Positions 6,446 through 14,263 of a DNA stretch of 42,036 nt are shown here, in pieces. Source of the DNA: Methanosarcina sp. DH2. GTDB taxonomy: Archaea > Halobacteriota > Methanosarcinia > Methanosarcinales > Methanosarcinaceae. The DNA is taken from NCBI RefSeq assembly GCF_020804225.1, contig NZ_WJBI01000001.1, forward strand, positions 653,280 through 695,315, written 5' to 3'. The position numbers and the translations under genes are program-made. Every line of letters starts with the position of its first letter. The stretch's first letter is position 1. The notes under the pieces were generated by a model. It had not been told where the DNA came from and ran no database searches. It worked only from the letters and a program-made list of their open reading frames with translations.

Positions 6446-9274
6446 ATGTCGCTATCTTTACGATATATGTATCTTGTTCTTATTACAGTGATGCTTGGAG
6501 CGCTGCTTTCAGCTACCGGATGCCTTGAGGAATCTGAAGCTGCATCTGCAGACATGAACAACACCACAATGTCGGCCGACCTGACATACTATACAGAACA
6601 GCTACCGCCCTATAACTACATGGAAAACGGTACGCTGAAAGGTATCTCAGTTGATCTCCTTGAAGCGGTCACCGAAAAGATGGGGAAGAAAGTAGCACGG
6701 GAGGAGATAAACCTTGTTCCCTGGAATGAGGGATATCAGGCTGCTCTCACCCGGAATAATACGGTTCTCTTCGTTACAGCAAGGACTCCCGAACGGGAGC
6801 AGTTATTCAAGTGGGTTGGACCTGTTTATTCTGATAGATACGTTCTGTTTGCAAAGCGAGACCGTGGGATCACAATAGAGAGCCCTGAACATCTGAAGGA
6901 GTACCGCATCGGAGTGATCGCCAATGATGTAGCGACTCAGCAACTGCTCAATATTGGGGTGAACCAGAGTCAGATCATTCCCGAAAGTAACGTGTCCGCA
7001 AACATCGCCGGACTAGAGAACGGTGAGATCGACCTCTGGGCATGTCCTGAGGATGCAGGCAGGTATTTCACCGAAGAGGTAACAGGGAACTATTACTCCT
7101 ACACTGTTGTGTATCAATTAGAGAACCAGGACCTCTACTATGCCTTTAATAAAGACGTTCCCGATTCAGTCATCCAGTCCTTCCAGCGGGCACTCGATGC
7201 CGCCAAACAGGAAAAAGATGCAGCGGGCATCAGCACGCATGAGCGGATCCTCGGGAAGCATATTCCATCTGTCGGCCTTGCCCAGCTCAATTACCTGACC
7301 GAAGAATGGGCTCCCTTCAATTACCAGGAGGACGGGAACGTCACCGGTATCTCTGTCGAGGTACTCGAAGCAGTCTTCAAAAACATCGGTGTGAACCGCT
7401 CACGGGCAGATGTTCGCATTGTCCCCCTGGCAGAAGGTTTCCAGACAGCGCAAAACAATACCAGTACGGTGCTTTTCTCCATTGTCCGCACACCAGAACG
7501 TGAGCTCCTCTATAAGTGGGCAGGACCTTTTACCAGTGCCAGTTTCGTTATCTATGCGCCGATGAGCAGTAATATTACAATATCCTCTCCTGAGGATCTC
7601 AATCAGTACAGGATCGGTGTGGTACAGGCCTCCATCGAAAATGACCTTCTCACCAGCCATGGCGTGAATGCACCGCAAATCGTCAACGGCCAGAAACCCG
7701 AAGACCTCCTCAGGATGCTGGAAGAAGGTCAGATCGACATGTGGGCAACGGGAGATCTCGCCGGAAGGCATCAGATGCTGCAGACTGCAGCGGATCCCAA
7801 TGCCTATGAGATCGTGTATACTCTGAGTGAGAGTGACTTCTACTATATTTTCAGTAAGGATGTCCCGGACACAATGGTCGGCGCTTTCCAGCAGGCACTC
7901 GAGACGGTGAGAGGTCAGAAGGACGAGCAGGAAGTCAGCGATTATGAGCGGATTATCTACCGGAATCTCGGGGTTGGATGCACAGGGCAGACATTCACTG
8001 ATGACGCGGTGGTAGAGCTTGTAAACACAACCGCCGCAGCAATCGAGAATAATACCTCCGATACGTTCCGGCGCATCAACGCAGGCGAAGCGCCGTATAG
8101 GGATCATGAGGATCCGAGTCTCTACGTCTTCGTATACGATGTGAATTTGACCATAGTTGCTCATGCAGACAACATTCAGGTTGTCGGTAAGAACTTCAAG
8201 GGCAAGACAGATGTTACTGGTAAACCGTTCCGTGACGAAATTTTAGAAGGAGCGCTGAAGAATGGGACTGGCTGGGTGGATTACATCTATATGCATCCTG
8301 TCCAGACGAATCTGTACTATAAGACCACTTACTACAGGTTAACCCAGGGAAGCGATGGGAACTCCTACATTGTATGCAGCGGCAATTACAAGAGATGCCA
8401 GAACCAGTCTGAAGTAACACTGGCTAACAATTCCACTGCATCTCCTGAGGAGCTCGTTGCATTCGTCGAGAAAGCCTTCGAATATGCGCACGTAAACGGA
8501 CAGGAAGCTGCTCTTCGTGAGTTCAACAACCAGACCGGCCAGTTTGTCGACGGCGAACTCTATATCTTCGCATACGACATAAACGGCACCACGCTGGCTC
8601 TGCCCTTCCAGTCCGAGACTCTCGGGACAAATCGGTGGAACGCCACCGACGCGAATGGCACCTCATACATCCAGAACCTGGTCACCACTGCACAGTCCGG
8701 TGGAGGCTTCGTCCGGTATCTCTATGCAGATCCTGCAGATAATTTCACAGTCAAACAGAAACTCAGCTATGTAATGATGGTGAACCAGAGCTGGATCCTC
8801 GGGGCTGGCATCTACGATTCGCAGGAGGACTCGCCTATCGTTAGAGTAGGGATGGATCCCGAAGTTAGAGAGAGCCTGAAATCCTTTGTCGGGGAGGCGA
8901 TTGAGTATGCCAATACGAGTGGAAAGGACACGTCGATTGCGGAATTCAATGACCTGAACGGGACTTTCGTCCGTGGCAATCTCTATGTCTATGCCTTCGA
9001 TTATAACGGAACGACTCTGGCGCTCCCCTATCAGCCCCAGCTGATTGGAACTGACCTTTCCGGTCTCCAGGATCCCTACGGTGTTAATTATACAAAGGTC
9101 GAGATTTTCCTCGCGCAGCAGGGAGGAGGTTTCCTCTTCTACCATTACTACAACCCTGCCCGCAACATGACCCTTGAACCAAAAATGAGCTACGTCCAGA
9201 AAGTAGACGAGACCTGGTGGCTCGGGGCAGGAACCTACATTGAAGACCTGAACCAGACCACTCAACAATATTGA
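6446..9274 (+). CDS. Lipoprotein with two SBP_bac_3 and three Cache-like domains
   Basis: A 942-residue exported protein. The N-terminus is hydrophobic and ends in a lipobox-like SATGC (Cys26), suggesting a lipid anchor. Residues about 45-275 and 275-510 are two similar periplasmic-binding-protein (SBP_bac_3) modules: compare PPYNYMENGTLKGISVDLLE with APFNYQEDGNVTGISVEVLE, and TARTPEREQLFKWVGP with IVRTPERELLYKWAGP. Residues about 515-655, 670-800 and 810-935 are Cache-type ligand-sensing modules; the last two are near repeats (GELYIFAYDINGTTLALPFQ, NLYVYAFDYNGTTLALPYQ, both followed by a GGGF and WxLGAG pattern). No transmembrane helix, histidine kinase or chemotaxis domain follows. It probably binds small solutes outside the cell, but any signalling or transport partner is not adjacent. 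Base use is more GC-rich than its neighbours. Confidence 0.85.
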   Translation: MSLSLRYMYLVLITVMLGALLSATGCLEESEAASADMNNTTMSADLTYYTEQLPPYNYMENGTLKGISVDLLEAVTEKMGKKVAREEINLVPWNEGYQAALTRNNTVLFVTARTPEREQLFKWVGPVYSDRYVLFAKRDRGITIESPEHLKEYRIGVIANDVATQQLLNIGVNQSQIIPESNVSANIAGLENGEIDLWACPEDAGRYFTEEVTGNYYSYTVVYQLENQDLYYAFNKDVPDSVIQSFQRALDAAKQEKDAAGISTHERILGKHIPSVGLAQLNYLTEEWAPFNYQEDGNVTGISVEVLEAVFKNIGVNRSRADVRIVPLAEGFQTAQNNTSTVLFSIVRTPERELLYKWAGPFTSASFVIYAPMSSNITISSPEDLNQYRIGVVQASIENDLLTSHGVNAPQIVNGQKPEDLLRMLEEGQIDMWATGDLAGRHQMLQTAADPNAYEIVYTLSESDFYYIFSKDVPDTMVGAFQQALETVRGQKDEQEVSDYERIIYRNLGVGCTGQTFTDDAVVELVNTTAAAIENNTSDTFRRINAGEAPYRDHEDPSLYVFVYDVNLTIVAHADNIQVVGKNFKGKTDVTGKPFRDEILEGALKNGTGWVDYIYMHPVQTNLYYKTTYYRLTQGSDGNSYIVCSGNYKRCQNQSEVTLANNSTASPEELVAFVEKAFEYAHVNGQEAALREFNNQTGQFVDGELYIFAYDINGTTLALPFQSETLGTNRWNATDANGTSYIQNLVTTAQSGGGFVRYLYADPADNFTVKQKLSYVMMVNQSWILGAGIYDSQEDSPIVRVGMDPEVRESLKSFVGEAIEYANTSGKDTSIAEFNDLNGTFVRGNLYVYAFDYNGTTLALPYQPQLIGTDLSGLQDPYGVNYTKVEIFLAQQGGGFLFYHYYNPARNMTLEPKMSYVQKVDETWWLGAGTYIEDLNQTTQQY

Positions 9275-9556
9275 CCAGCAGAAATTACCCCTGGGCATCT
9301 TGTCTGTCTGGGGAATTTATTTTTTAACCTTAACTCCGATGAGTTAGGGAATAAGTATTGAATATTGGCCTCATATTCCGAATCGAGAGACATATTGCAA
9401 TTCATTTTTTTCAAAATGATATATTCCCTATTAGAGAATGTAAATAATAAACCAAAGTTTTCATATTAGAGGCGATTGACATTGGAAATTTATGAATTGG
9501 AATTACTTATTCCCTATAGATGGCGGAGTTATGGTTTTTAATTAATTCTTCCATAA

Positions 9557-9674
9557 TAGGACTTACGCGGTTGAAACGAGAAATCAATAGCTTTAAACCT
9601 TTAACTGTCTAAATACTAGAGTTAACTACAATGTCTATTGTGTTTGATTTCGGATCTCAAGTGCGTAAGTCCTA
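9557..9674. mobile_element. 118-bp MITE-like element with inverted ends
   Basis: TAGGACTTACGC (9557-9568) is exactly complementary to GCGTAAGTCCTA (9663-9674). The same five bases CATAA lie just outside each end (9552-9556 and 9675-9679), as expected for a target duplication. The inside is AT-rich and non-coding. Similar TAGGACTTACGC ends are known from insertion sequences, so this is probably a non-autonomous relative or a collapsed copy. No transposase is present in the window to mobilise it. The rest of the 9275-9556 gap shows nothing I recognise. Confidence 0.65.
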
Positions 9675-9692
9675 CATAAATTAGTCCTCTTG

Positions 9693-9863
9693 AGCGAAGC
9701 GAAAAGGACGCGTACTCCCGAGGCGCAATTCGGGGAGCGAAGCGAAAAGGACGCGTACTCCCGAGGCGCAATTCGGGGAGCGAAGCGAAAAGGACGCGTA
9801 CTCCCGAGGCGCAATTCGGGGAGCGAAGCGAAAAGGACGCGTACTCCCGAGGCGCAATTCGGG
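9693..9863. repeat. Four 43-bp tandem repeats abutting the modC stop
   Basis: The unit begins AGCGAAGCGAAAAGGACGCG and ends GAGGCGCAATTCGGGG. Copies start at 9693, 9736, 9779 and 9822 and are essentially identical. The last ends one base before the modC stop codon (9864-9866). Each unit holds a CTCCCGA/TCGGGGAG inverted repeat and could fold as a hairpin. The block is preceded by ATTAGTCCTCTTGAGCGAAG, also seen in related form near 23215-23265 and 30970-31000. Confidence 0.9.
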
Positions 9864-10991
9864 TTAGAAAACAATCATATCCGAAGTCCTTAGCCTGACC
9901 ATGCACTCGTCTCCGGTCTCTATTTTTAATGAGTCAAAGACGTGGTTTGCAACCTCTACTTTCAGGACATCTTCGCTTTCCTTAAGTATGAGAGACATGA
10001 TCCGGCTGGTGCCTTTGTTTACCACGTTCATTATCACGCCGTCGAACAGGTTTTTCCGGTCTTCCTTCTGAATGTTATGTACATTCCTTCTGTCCACAAG
10101 CTCGATATTTTCGGGCCTGATGCCCCAGCTAACTTTGTCTCCTGCCATGCGTTCTATATAAGGGGCGGTAATCTCAGTGCCAAGAGTCCAGAGGAAAGTG
10201 CATTCGTCTCCCTTGCCGTGACCTTCTACCACAGCATCATCAAAGAGGTTTGAAAAGCCAACGAGTTCTGCAACGTAACGGCTTTTCGGATGATAAAACA
10301 CATCCTCAGGGGAACCCATCTGCTGCACCCTGCCACAATCAAAAACAACCATCCCGTCAGCCATGGTAAAGGCTTCTACAGGGTCATGCGTAATGAAAAT
10401 TACAGGAATTCCAAGCCTTTTCCGGATCGTACGCAGTTCTTTTCTCAGTTTCAGGCGAACAACGGTATCCAGGGATGAGAATGGCTCGTCCAGAAGCAGG
10501 ATCTCCGGGTCGGGTGCAAGAGCCCGGGCAAGAGCAACTTTCTGTTTCTGGCCTCCAGAGAGTTCGTCCGGATAGGCAAACTCAAACTCTTCAATTCCAA
10601 CAAGGTCCAGCATCTCGTTAACTCTCTCCTTCTTTTCCATGGAGCTCAGGCCTTTTAACCCGAATTCAATGTTTTGCCGTACATTCATGTGTGGAAATAG
10701 GGCGTTTTCCTGGAACATGTACCCGATTTTTCTTTTTTGGGGAGGCAGATTTATCTTTTTCTTGCTGTCGAAGTAGATGGTACCGTTAATCCTGATAGAT
10801 CCTGAATCAGGGTTCTCAAGTCCTGCAATGCAGCGGAGAGCTGTGGTTTTTCCTGACCCCGAACAACCGAAAAGGACCATAAAATCGGAACTGGCATCAA
10901 AGCTGCAGTGCATTGAAAAGCTGGGATTTTCCGCCTTTTTCCCATGTTTTCTTCCATAGAATTTCTTTTCAATATCAACTTCAACAGTCAT
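9864..10991 (-). CDS. modC: Molybdate ABC transporter ATP-binding protein ModC
   Basis: ATPase subunit of the molybdate/tungstate importer, 375 residues. Walker A is GCSGSGKTT, the signature is LSGGQKQKVALARALA, Walker B is EILLLDEPFSSLD and the switch His is in VIFITHDP. The C-terminal part (about 240-375) is a TOBE/MOP-like regulatory domain that in ModC proteins can bind the oxyanion. The start is the ATG at 10991, with GGTGA upstream; an in-frame GTG at 11003 is less likely. It lies 96 bp after modB and ends exactly where the 43-bp repeat block begins. It is probably the last gene of the nif-mod unit. Confidence 0.9.
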   Translation of the reverse strand: MTVEVDIEKKFYGRKHGKKAENPSFSMHCSFDASSDFMVLFGCSGSGKTTALRCIAGLENPDSGSIRINGTIYFDSKKKINLPPQKRKIGYMFQENALFPHMNVRQNIEFGLKGLSSMEKKERVNEMLDLVGIEEFEFAYPDELSGGQKQKVALARALAPDPEILLLDEPFSSLDTVVRLKLRKELRTIRKRLGIPVIFITHDPVEAFTMADGMVVFDCGRVQQMGSPEDVFYHPKSRYVAELVGFSNLFDDAVVEGHGKGDECTFLWTLGTEITAPYIERMAGDKVSWGIRPENIELVDRRNVHNIQKEDRKNLFDGVIMNVVNKGTSRIMSLILKESEDVLKVEVANHVFDSLKIETGDECMVRLRTSDMIVF

Positions 10992-11087
10992 TCCTGATCT
11001 CACCTGCTTTTATCCTTTTTCTGTTCTATTCCCGTTACATGCTCTCGCTTTCACGCTCTCTTTTACTTTTGTTTTCACTCTCGACTT

Positions 11088-11753
11088 TTATCGTTCACCT
11101 AACCTGCTCGTAACCGCAATCGTACCGAGGGAAATCACAACCAGGATAATTACCAGCAGATCCGCAAGTTCACTGTTCCCGGTCTGGTACGCCCCATATA
11201 TGGAAAGAGGCATTGTACTCGTTTTTCCCGGTATATTCCCCGCAACCATAAGGGTTGCTCCGAATTCCCCTACTGCTCTTGCAAAACTCAGGACGCAGCC
11301 TGCAACAATTCCTTTTTTTGCAAGGGGGAGGGTTATGAAGAGTGCGGTTTCGAGTTCACTCCTGCCGAGGATACAGGCAGCTTCCTCGACGCTTCTATCC
11401 ACTGCTCCTATTGAAGACGAAGCAGTCTTCACCATCAGGGGTAAGGATACGATAAAAGCTGCAATAACTGCTGCCTGCCATGTAAAAAGTATCCCACTGC
11501 CCGTGAGTTTGGTAAAGACACTTCCAAGGATCCCTTTTTTTCCAAGCAAAATAACCAGGATATACCCGGTCACGGTTGGAGGCAGAACCAGGGGAAGGGT
11601 AACAAGCACGTCAGCCAGCCATTTTCCGGTAAACTCTTTTTTTGCCAGCACGTAGGCGATCAGAATTCCCAGAAATGCCACAAAGAAAGTTGAAACTGCA
11701 GCAATTTTGAGAGTAAGCATAAGCGGGCTCATGACCACCTGAAGCGTTTCCAT
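11088..11753 (-). CDS. modB: Molybdate ABC transporter permease ModB
   Basis: Integral membrane permease of 221 residues with about five or six helices. The ABC-permease EAA loop reads EEAACILGRSELETALFITL. The stretch LPLVLPPTVTGYILVILLGKKG is typical of ModB/CysT-type permeases, and SFARAVGEFGATLMVAG is the conserved late segment. The ATG at 11753 follows AAGGGA, which I prefer over the in-frame TTG at 11768. It sits between modA and modC as in bacterial modABC operons. Inference: it imports molybdate for FeMo-cofactor, given its place after nifN. Confidence 0.92.
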   Translation of the reverse strand: METLQVVMSPLMLTLKIAAVSTFFVAFLGILIAYVLAKKEFTGKWLADVLVTLPLVLPPTVTGYILVILLGKKGILGSVFTKLTGSGILFTWQAAVIAAFIVSLPLMVKTASSSIGAVDRSVEEAACILGRSELETALFITLPLAKKGIVAGCVLSFARAVGEFGATLMVAGNIPGKTSTMPLSIYGAYQTGNSELADLLVIILVVISLGTIAVTSRLGER

Positions 11754-11885
11754 CAAATCCCTTCCCAATTTTCTGGTTTTGTTCTGTTGAAAATCTGAAT
11801 ATGATCCTTTCCTTTTTCATCCTTCCGGGAATCTTCAGCCTATGATTTTCTTAAACCTATGATTCTGATTTTCTAATTTCTGTAT

Positions 11886-12686
11886 TTATGGCTCTTTGAA
11901 GCCGTACTCTGCCAGAATCTCCTGTCCTCTGGCTCCGGTAACGAAATCAACGAATTCCTGGGCTTTTTCTTTATTCTTTGAGTCTTTTATCACTGCTACG
12001 GGATAGGAAATCGGTTCACTGACCGGAACTGTAAATGCTATCTCGTAAAGCTTTTTCTTCCCGTTTTCAGCATCTGTCTCGTATACGAAACCTGCATCGG
12101 CTTCTCCGGTTTCTACATATGTCAGCACCTGTTTCACTGTATCTGCAAAGATGGCTTTACTTTCAACTTCATCCCAGACTCCTGCTGTTTGCAGTGCCTG
12201 TTTCGTATACTTCCCTATCGGTGCAGTTTCAGGGTTTCCTATCGCGATTTTTTCTATGTTCCCTGCAGCCAGATCTTCTAAAGTCTTCGGAATTTCAGAG
12301 CCGGTTTTTTCAGGCATAACTATTACAAGAGTATTTGCTGCAAAGTCTTTTCTTGAGCTTTCTTCAATTAGACCTTTCTCAGAGAGGAGGTTCATGTCAC
12401 TCTCAGAAGCCGAAGCAAATATATCAACAGGAGCTCCGGATTCGATTTGCGTCCTAAGCGTTCCCGAACCTGCAAGGTTCAGTTCTACCTTTGTACCCGG
12501 ATGATCTGCTTCAAACTCTCTGGCAATGTCAGTAAAAGCTTCAGTGAGGCTTGCAGCAGCCGAAACAGTAATTGTTGTCGGCTGATCTTCTGCTCCGGGG
12601 GAAACTGCAATTAAGGCAAATATGAAGAGACAGAGAATTGCTGCAAGAGCCGGAAGTACCAGTTTTTTTGCTTTACTTTCGCTCAT
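11886..12686 (-). CDS. modA: Molybdate-binding protein ModA
   Basis: Extracytoplasmic molybdate-binding protein of 266 residues. An N-terminal hydrophobic segment (about residues 8-30) serves as signal or anchor; no clear lipobox Cys follows it. The mature part has the ModA marks TVSAAASLTEAFTDIAREFE, LAGSGTLRTQIESGAPVDIF and ASASESDMN. It is the bacterial-style ModA rather than the WtpA type. The start ATG at 12686-12684 overlaps the nifN stop codon as ATGA, with GAGGGAG upstream, so translation is likely coupled to nifN. This overlap is the best evidence that nif and mod are one operon. Confidence 0.93.
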   Translation of the reverse strand: MSESKAKKLVLPALAAILCLFIFALIAVSPGAEDQPTTITVSAAASLTEAFTDIAREFEADHPGTKVELNLAGSGTLRTQIESGAPVDIFASASESDMNLLSEKGLIEESSRKDFAANTLVIVMPEKTGSEIPKTLEDLAAGNIEKIAIGNPETAPIGKYTKQALQTAGVWDEVESKAIFADTVKQVLTYVETGEADAGFVYETDAENGKKKLYEIAFTVPVSEPISYPVAVIKDSKNKEKAQEFVDFVTGARGQEILAEYGFKEP

Positions 12687-14251
12687 TGAGCTCCCTCTAT
12701 ACATTCATCTTTTTCTCCCTGGCCTGCATATGCCGCTGGCTCTACCTGTACAGGTACGGTGAAAGTATCCGTAGCTTCAAGGATGGTGTTGGTGATCCTG
12801 TCCAGAAGTTCCAGGGCTCCCCTGTATCCGACAGTAAGGATGCGCTGTGCGCCTATCCTGTCGTGGATTGGCAGGCCAACCCTTACAAGGGGGATGTCGC
12901 GTGCCTTGGCAATGTATCTCCCGTTTGAGTTTCCTATAAGGATTTCAGGGCTGCATTCGCTGACTGCATCGTTGAGGCTGTCAAAGTCAATCCCGTCCAG
13001 AATCACAGGTTGTAGTTCCGGCCTGATCTCTTCGAAGATTTGCTTTATTCTCTTTCCAAAGTCCCGGCTTTTACTTCCCGTTGCTACAAGCACCGGGTTC
13101 ATTCCGAGTTCCAGCATGAAAGTAGTCAGGCTAAATACAGTGTCGGGGTCTCCGTAGACAGCCGCTTTTACCCCGTAAAGGTACTTGTGCATATCCACCA
13201 TGGCATCAAGGAGCCTGCCCCTTTCTTTCTGGTATTTCTCAGGGATTGGACAGCCAATGATGCCGATCAGTTCCGTAAAGAATCTGTCAGTGTTCAGAAG
13301 CCCAATCGGGATTGGAACACTGTGCCCTGGAACGCAGTGAGATTCCTCCAGATATTTCAGTGCCAGATTCGTGCTGACAACACCCAGGCCAAGAGTTGCC
13401 CGGCTGTTCGGCATATCTGCAATCTCGGAAAGCCTGGTGCCACCGGGGGCAATTTTAGGGAGCTCTTCTCTCAGGGGTGCATCAAAAGTCTCGGAAATGT
13501 CTGGCAGGATAATGTAATCTCCTGCAGTTTCTGCAAGGATTTCTTTCAGTTCCCTCACGTCAGCCGGGGAAATGCTCTCGACAGGGATAAGGTTGAGTTT
13601 CCTATTCAGAATTTCTTTCATATCAGGATTTTTTGCTTCCTGGGAGTTTTCCTCTGCCTTTTCTTTTTCCAGGATTTCCGTATACTCTATAATTTCCATG
13701 TTTTCCATGTAATCCATGATTTCGATGTCTTCAGGGATTTTCGGTTTTTCCGGACCTTCCGGACTTTCCGGACTTTCCGCAAATTTCCTGACAACTGCAT
13801 CAAGGGCTTTTATGTACCCGCTTACATGGCTTTCCCCATAACTGGGAGTGGAAACCGGAACGATTATAATATCTTTTTCAAGATCATCTCCGATCCCTTC
13901 CTCTTCTTTAAATTCCCTTATAATCGCAGGGACATCATCCCCAATTGTTTCGGCAAGGCAGGTGGTTGCAATACCTATTACCTTCGGGCTATACCTGTTG
14001 ATAACGTTTCTCAGTCCTTTTTTCAGGTTTTCCCTGCCTCCGTAGACAGCCCCTTTTTCACTGAGAGAGCTTGATGCAATGTCCACAGGTTCCCTGAAGT
14101 GGTGGGCGAGGTGCAGGCGCATGTAGGTGCTGCAGCCCTGGGAGCCGTGGTAGAGGACCATGGTATTTTCAATTCCCTTGAAAGCAAGAGCACTTCCCAT
14201 GGGCTGGCACATGACACAGGGGTTCACAGTAGCATAGTTTCTTTTCGTCAT
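12683..14251 (-). CDS. nifN: NifN, FeMo-cofactor assembly scaffold subunit
   Basis: Beta-type subunit of the NifEN scaffold on which FeMo-cofactor is completed, 522 residues. It resembles NifK: NPCVMCQPMGSALAFKG, LYHGSQGCSTYMRLHLAHHF and IATTCLAETIGDD retain the three cluster-type cysteines. Residues about 160-225 form an unusual acidic, Pro/Glu-rich insertion (SPESPEGPEKPKIPEDIEIM and beyond) with low complexity; the usual NifN is about 450 residues. The ATG follows GAGGAGG. It begins 12 bp after the nifE stop and its own stop overlaps modA. There is no nifX, nifB or nifV in the window. Confidence 0.93.
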   Translation of the reverse strand: MTKRNYATVNPCVMCQPMGSALAFKGIENTMVLYHGSQGCSTYMRLHLAHHFREPVDIASSSLSEKGAVYGGRENLKKGLRNVINRYSPKVIGIATTCLAETIGDDVPAIIREFKEEEGIGDDLEKDIIIVPVSTPSYGESHVSGYIKALDAVVRKFAESPESPEGPEKPKIPEDIEIMDYMENMEIIEYTEILEKEKAEENSQEAKNPDMKEILNRKLNLIPVESISPADVRELKEILAETAGDYIILPDISETFDAPLREELPKIAPGGTRLSEIADMPNSRATLGLGVVSTNLALKYLEESHCVPGHSVPIPIGLLNTDRFFTELIGIIGCPIPEKYQKERGRLLDAMVDMHKYLYGVKAAVYGDPDTVFSLTTFMLELGMNPVLVATGSKSRDFGKRIKQIFEEIRPELQPVILDGIDFDSLNDAVSECSPEILIGNSNGRYIAKARDIPLVRVGLPIHDRIGAQRILTVGYRGALELLDRITNTILEATDTFTVPVQVEPAAYAGQGEKDECIEGAQ

Positions 14252-14263
14252 TTCAATGCCTCC

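Noticed and set aside
7400-8164. Long minus-strand reading frames opposite the SBP/Cache gene
   Set aside because: They are shadows of a long coding frame, with no domain and no ribosome site.
9693-9863. CRISPR array
   Set aside because: The units are directly joined with no unique spacers, and no cas gene is present.
9622-9906. Repetitive reading frames over the 43-bp repeats on both strands
   Set aside because: They exist only because the tandem repeat lacks stops in several frames; there is no ribosome site and the encoded repeats are the DNA repeat itself.
13040-14074. 344-residue plus-strand frame opposite nifN
   Set aside because: It is antisense to a clearly conserved gene and translates the nifN low-complexity insertion into Phe-rich repeats.
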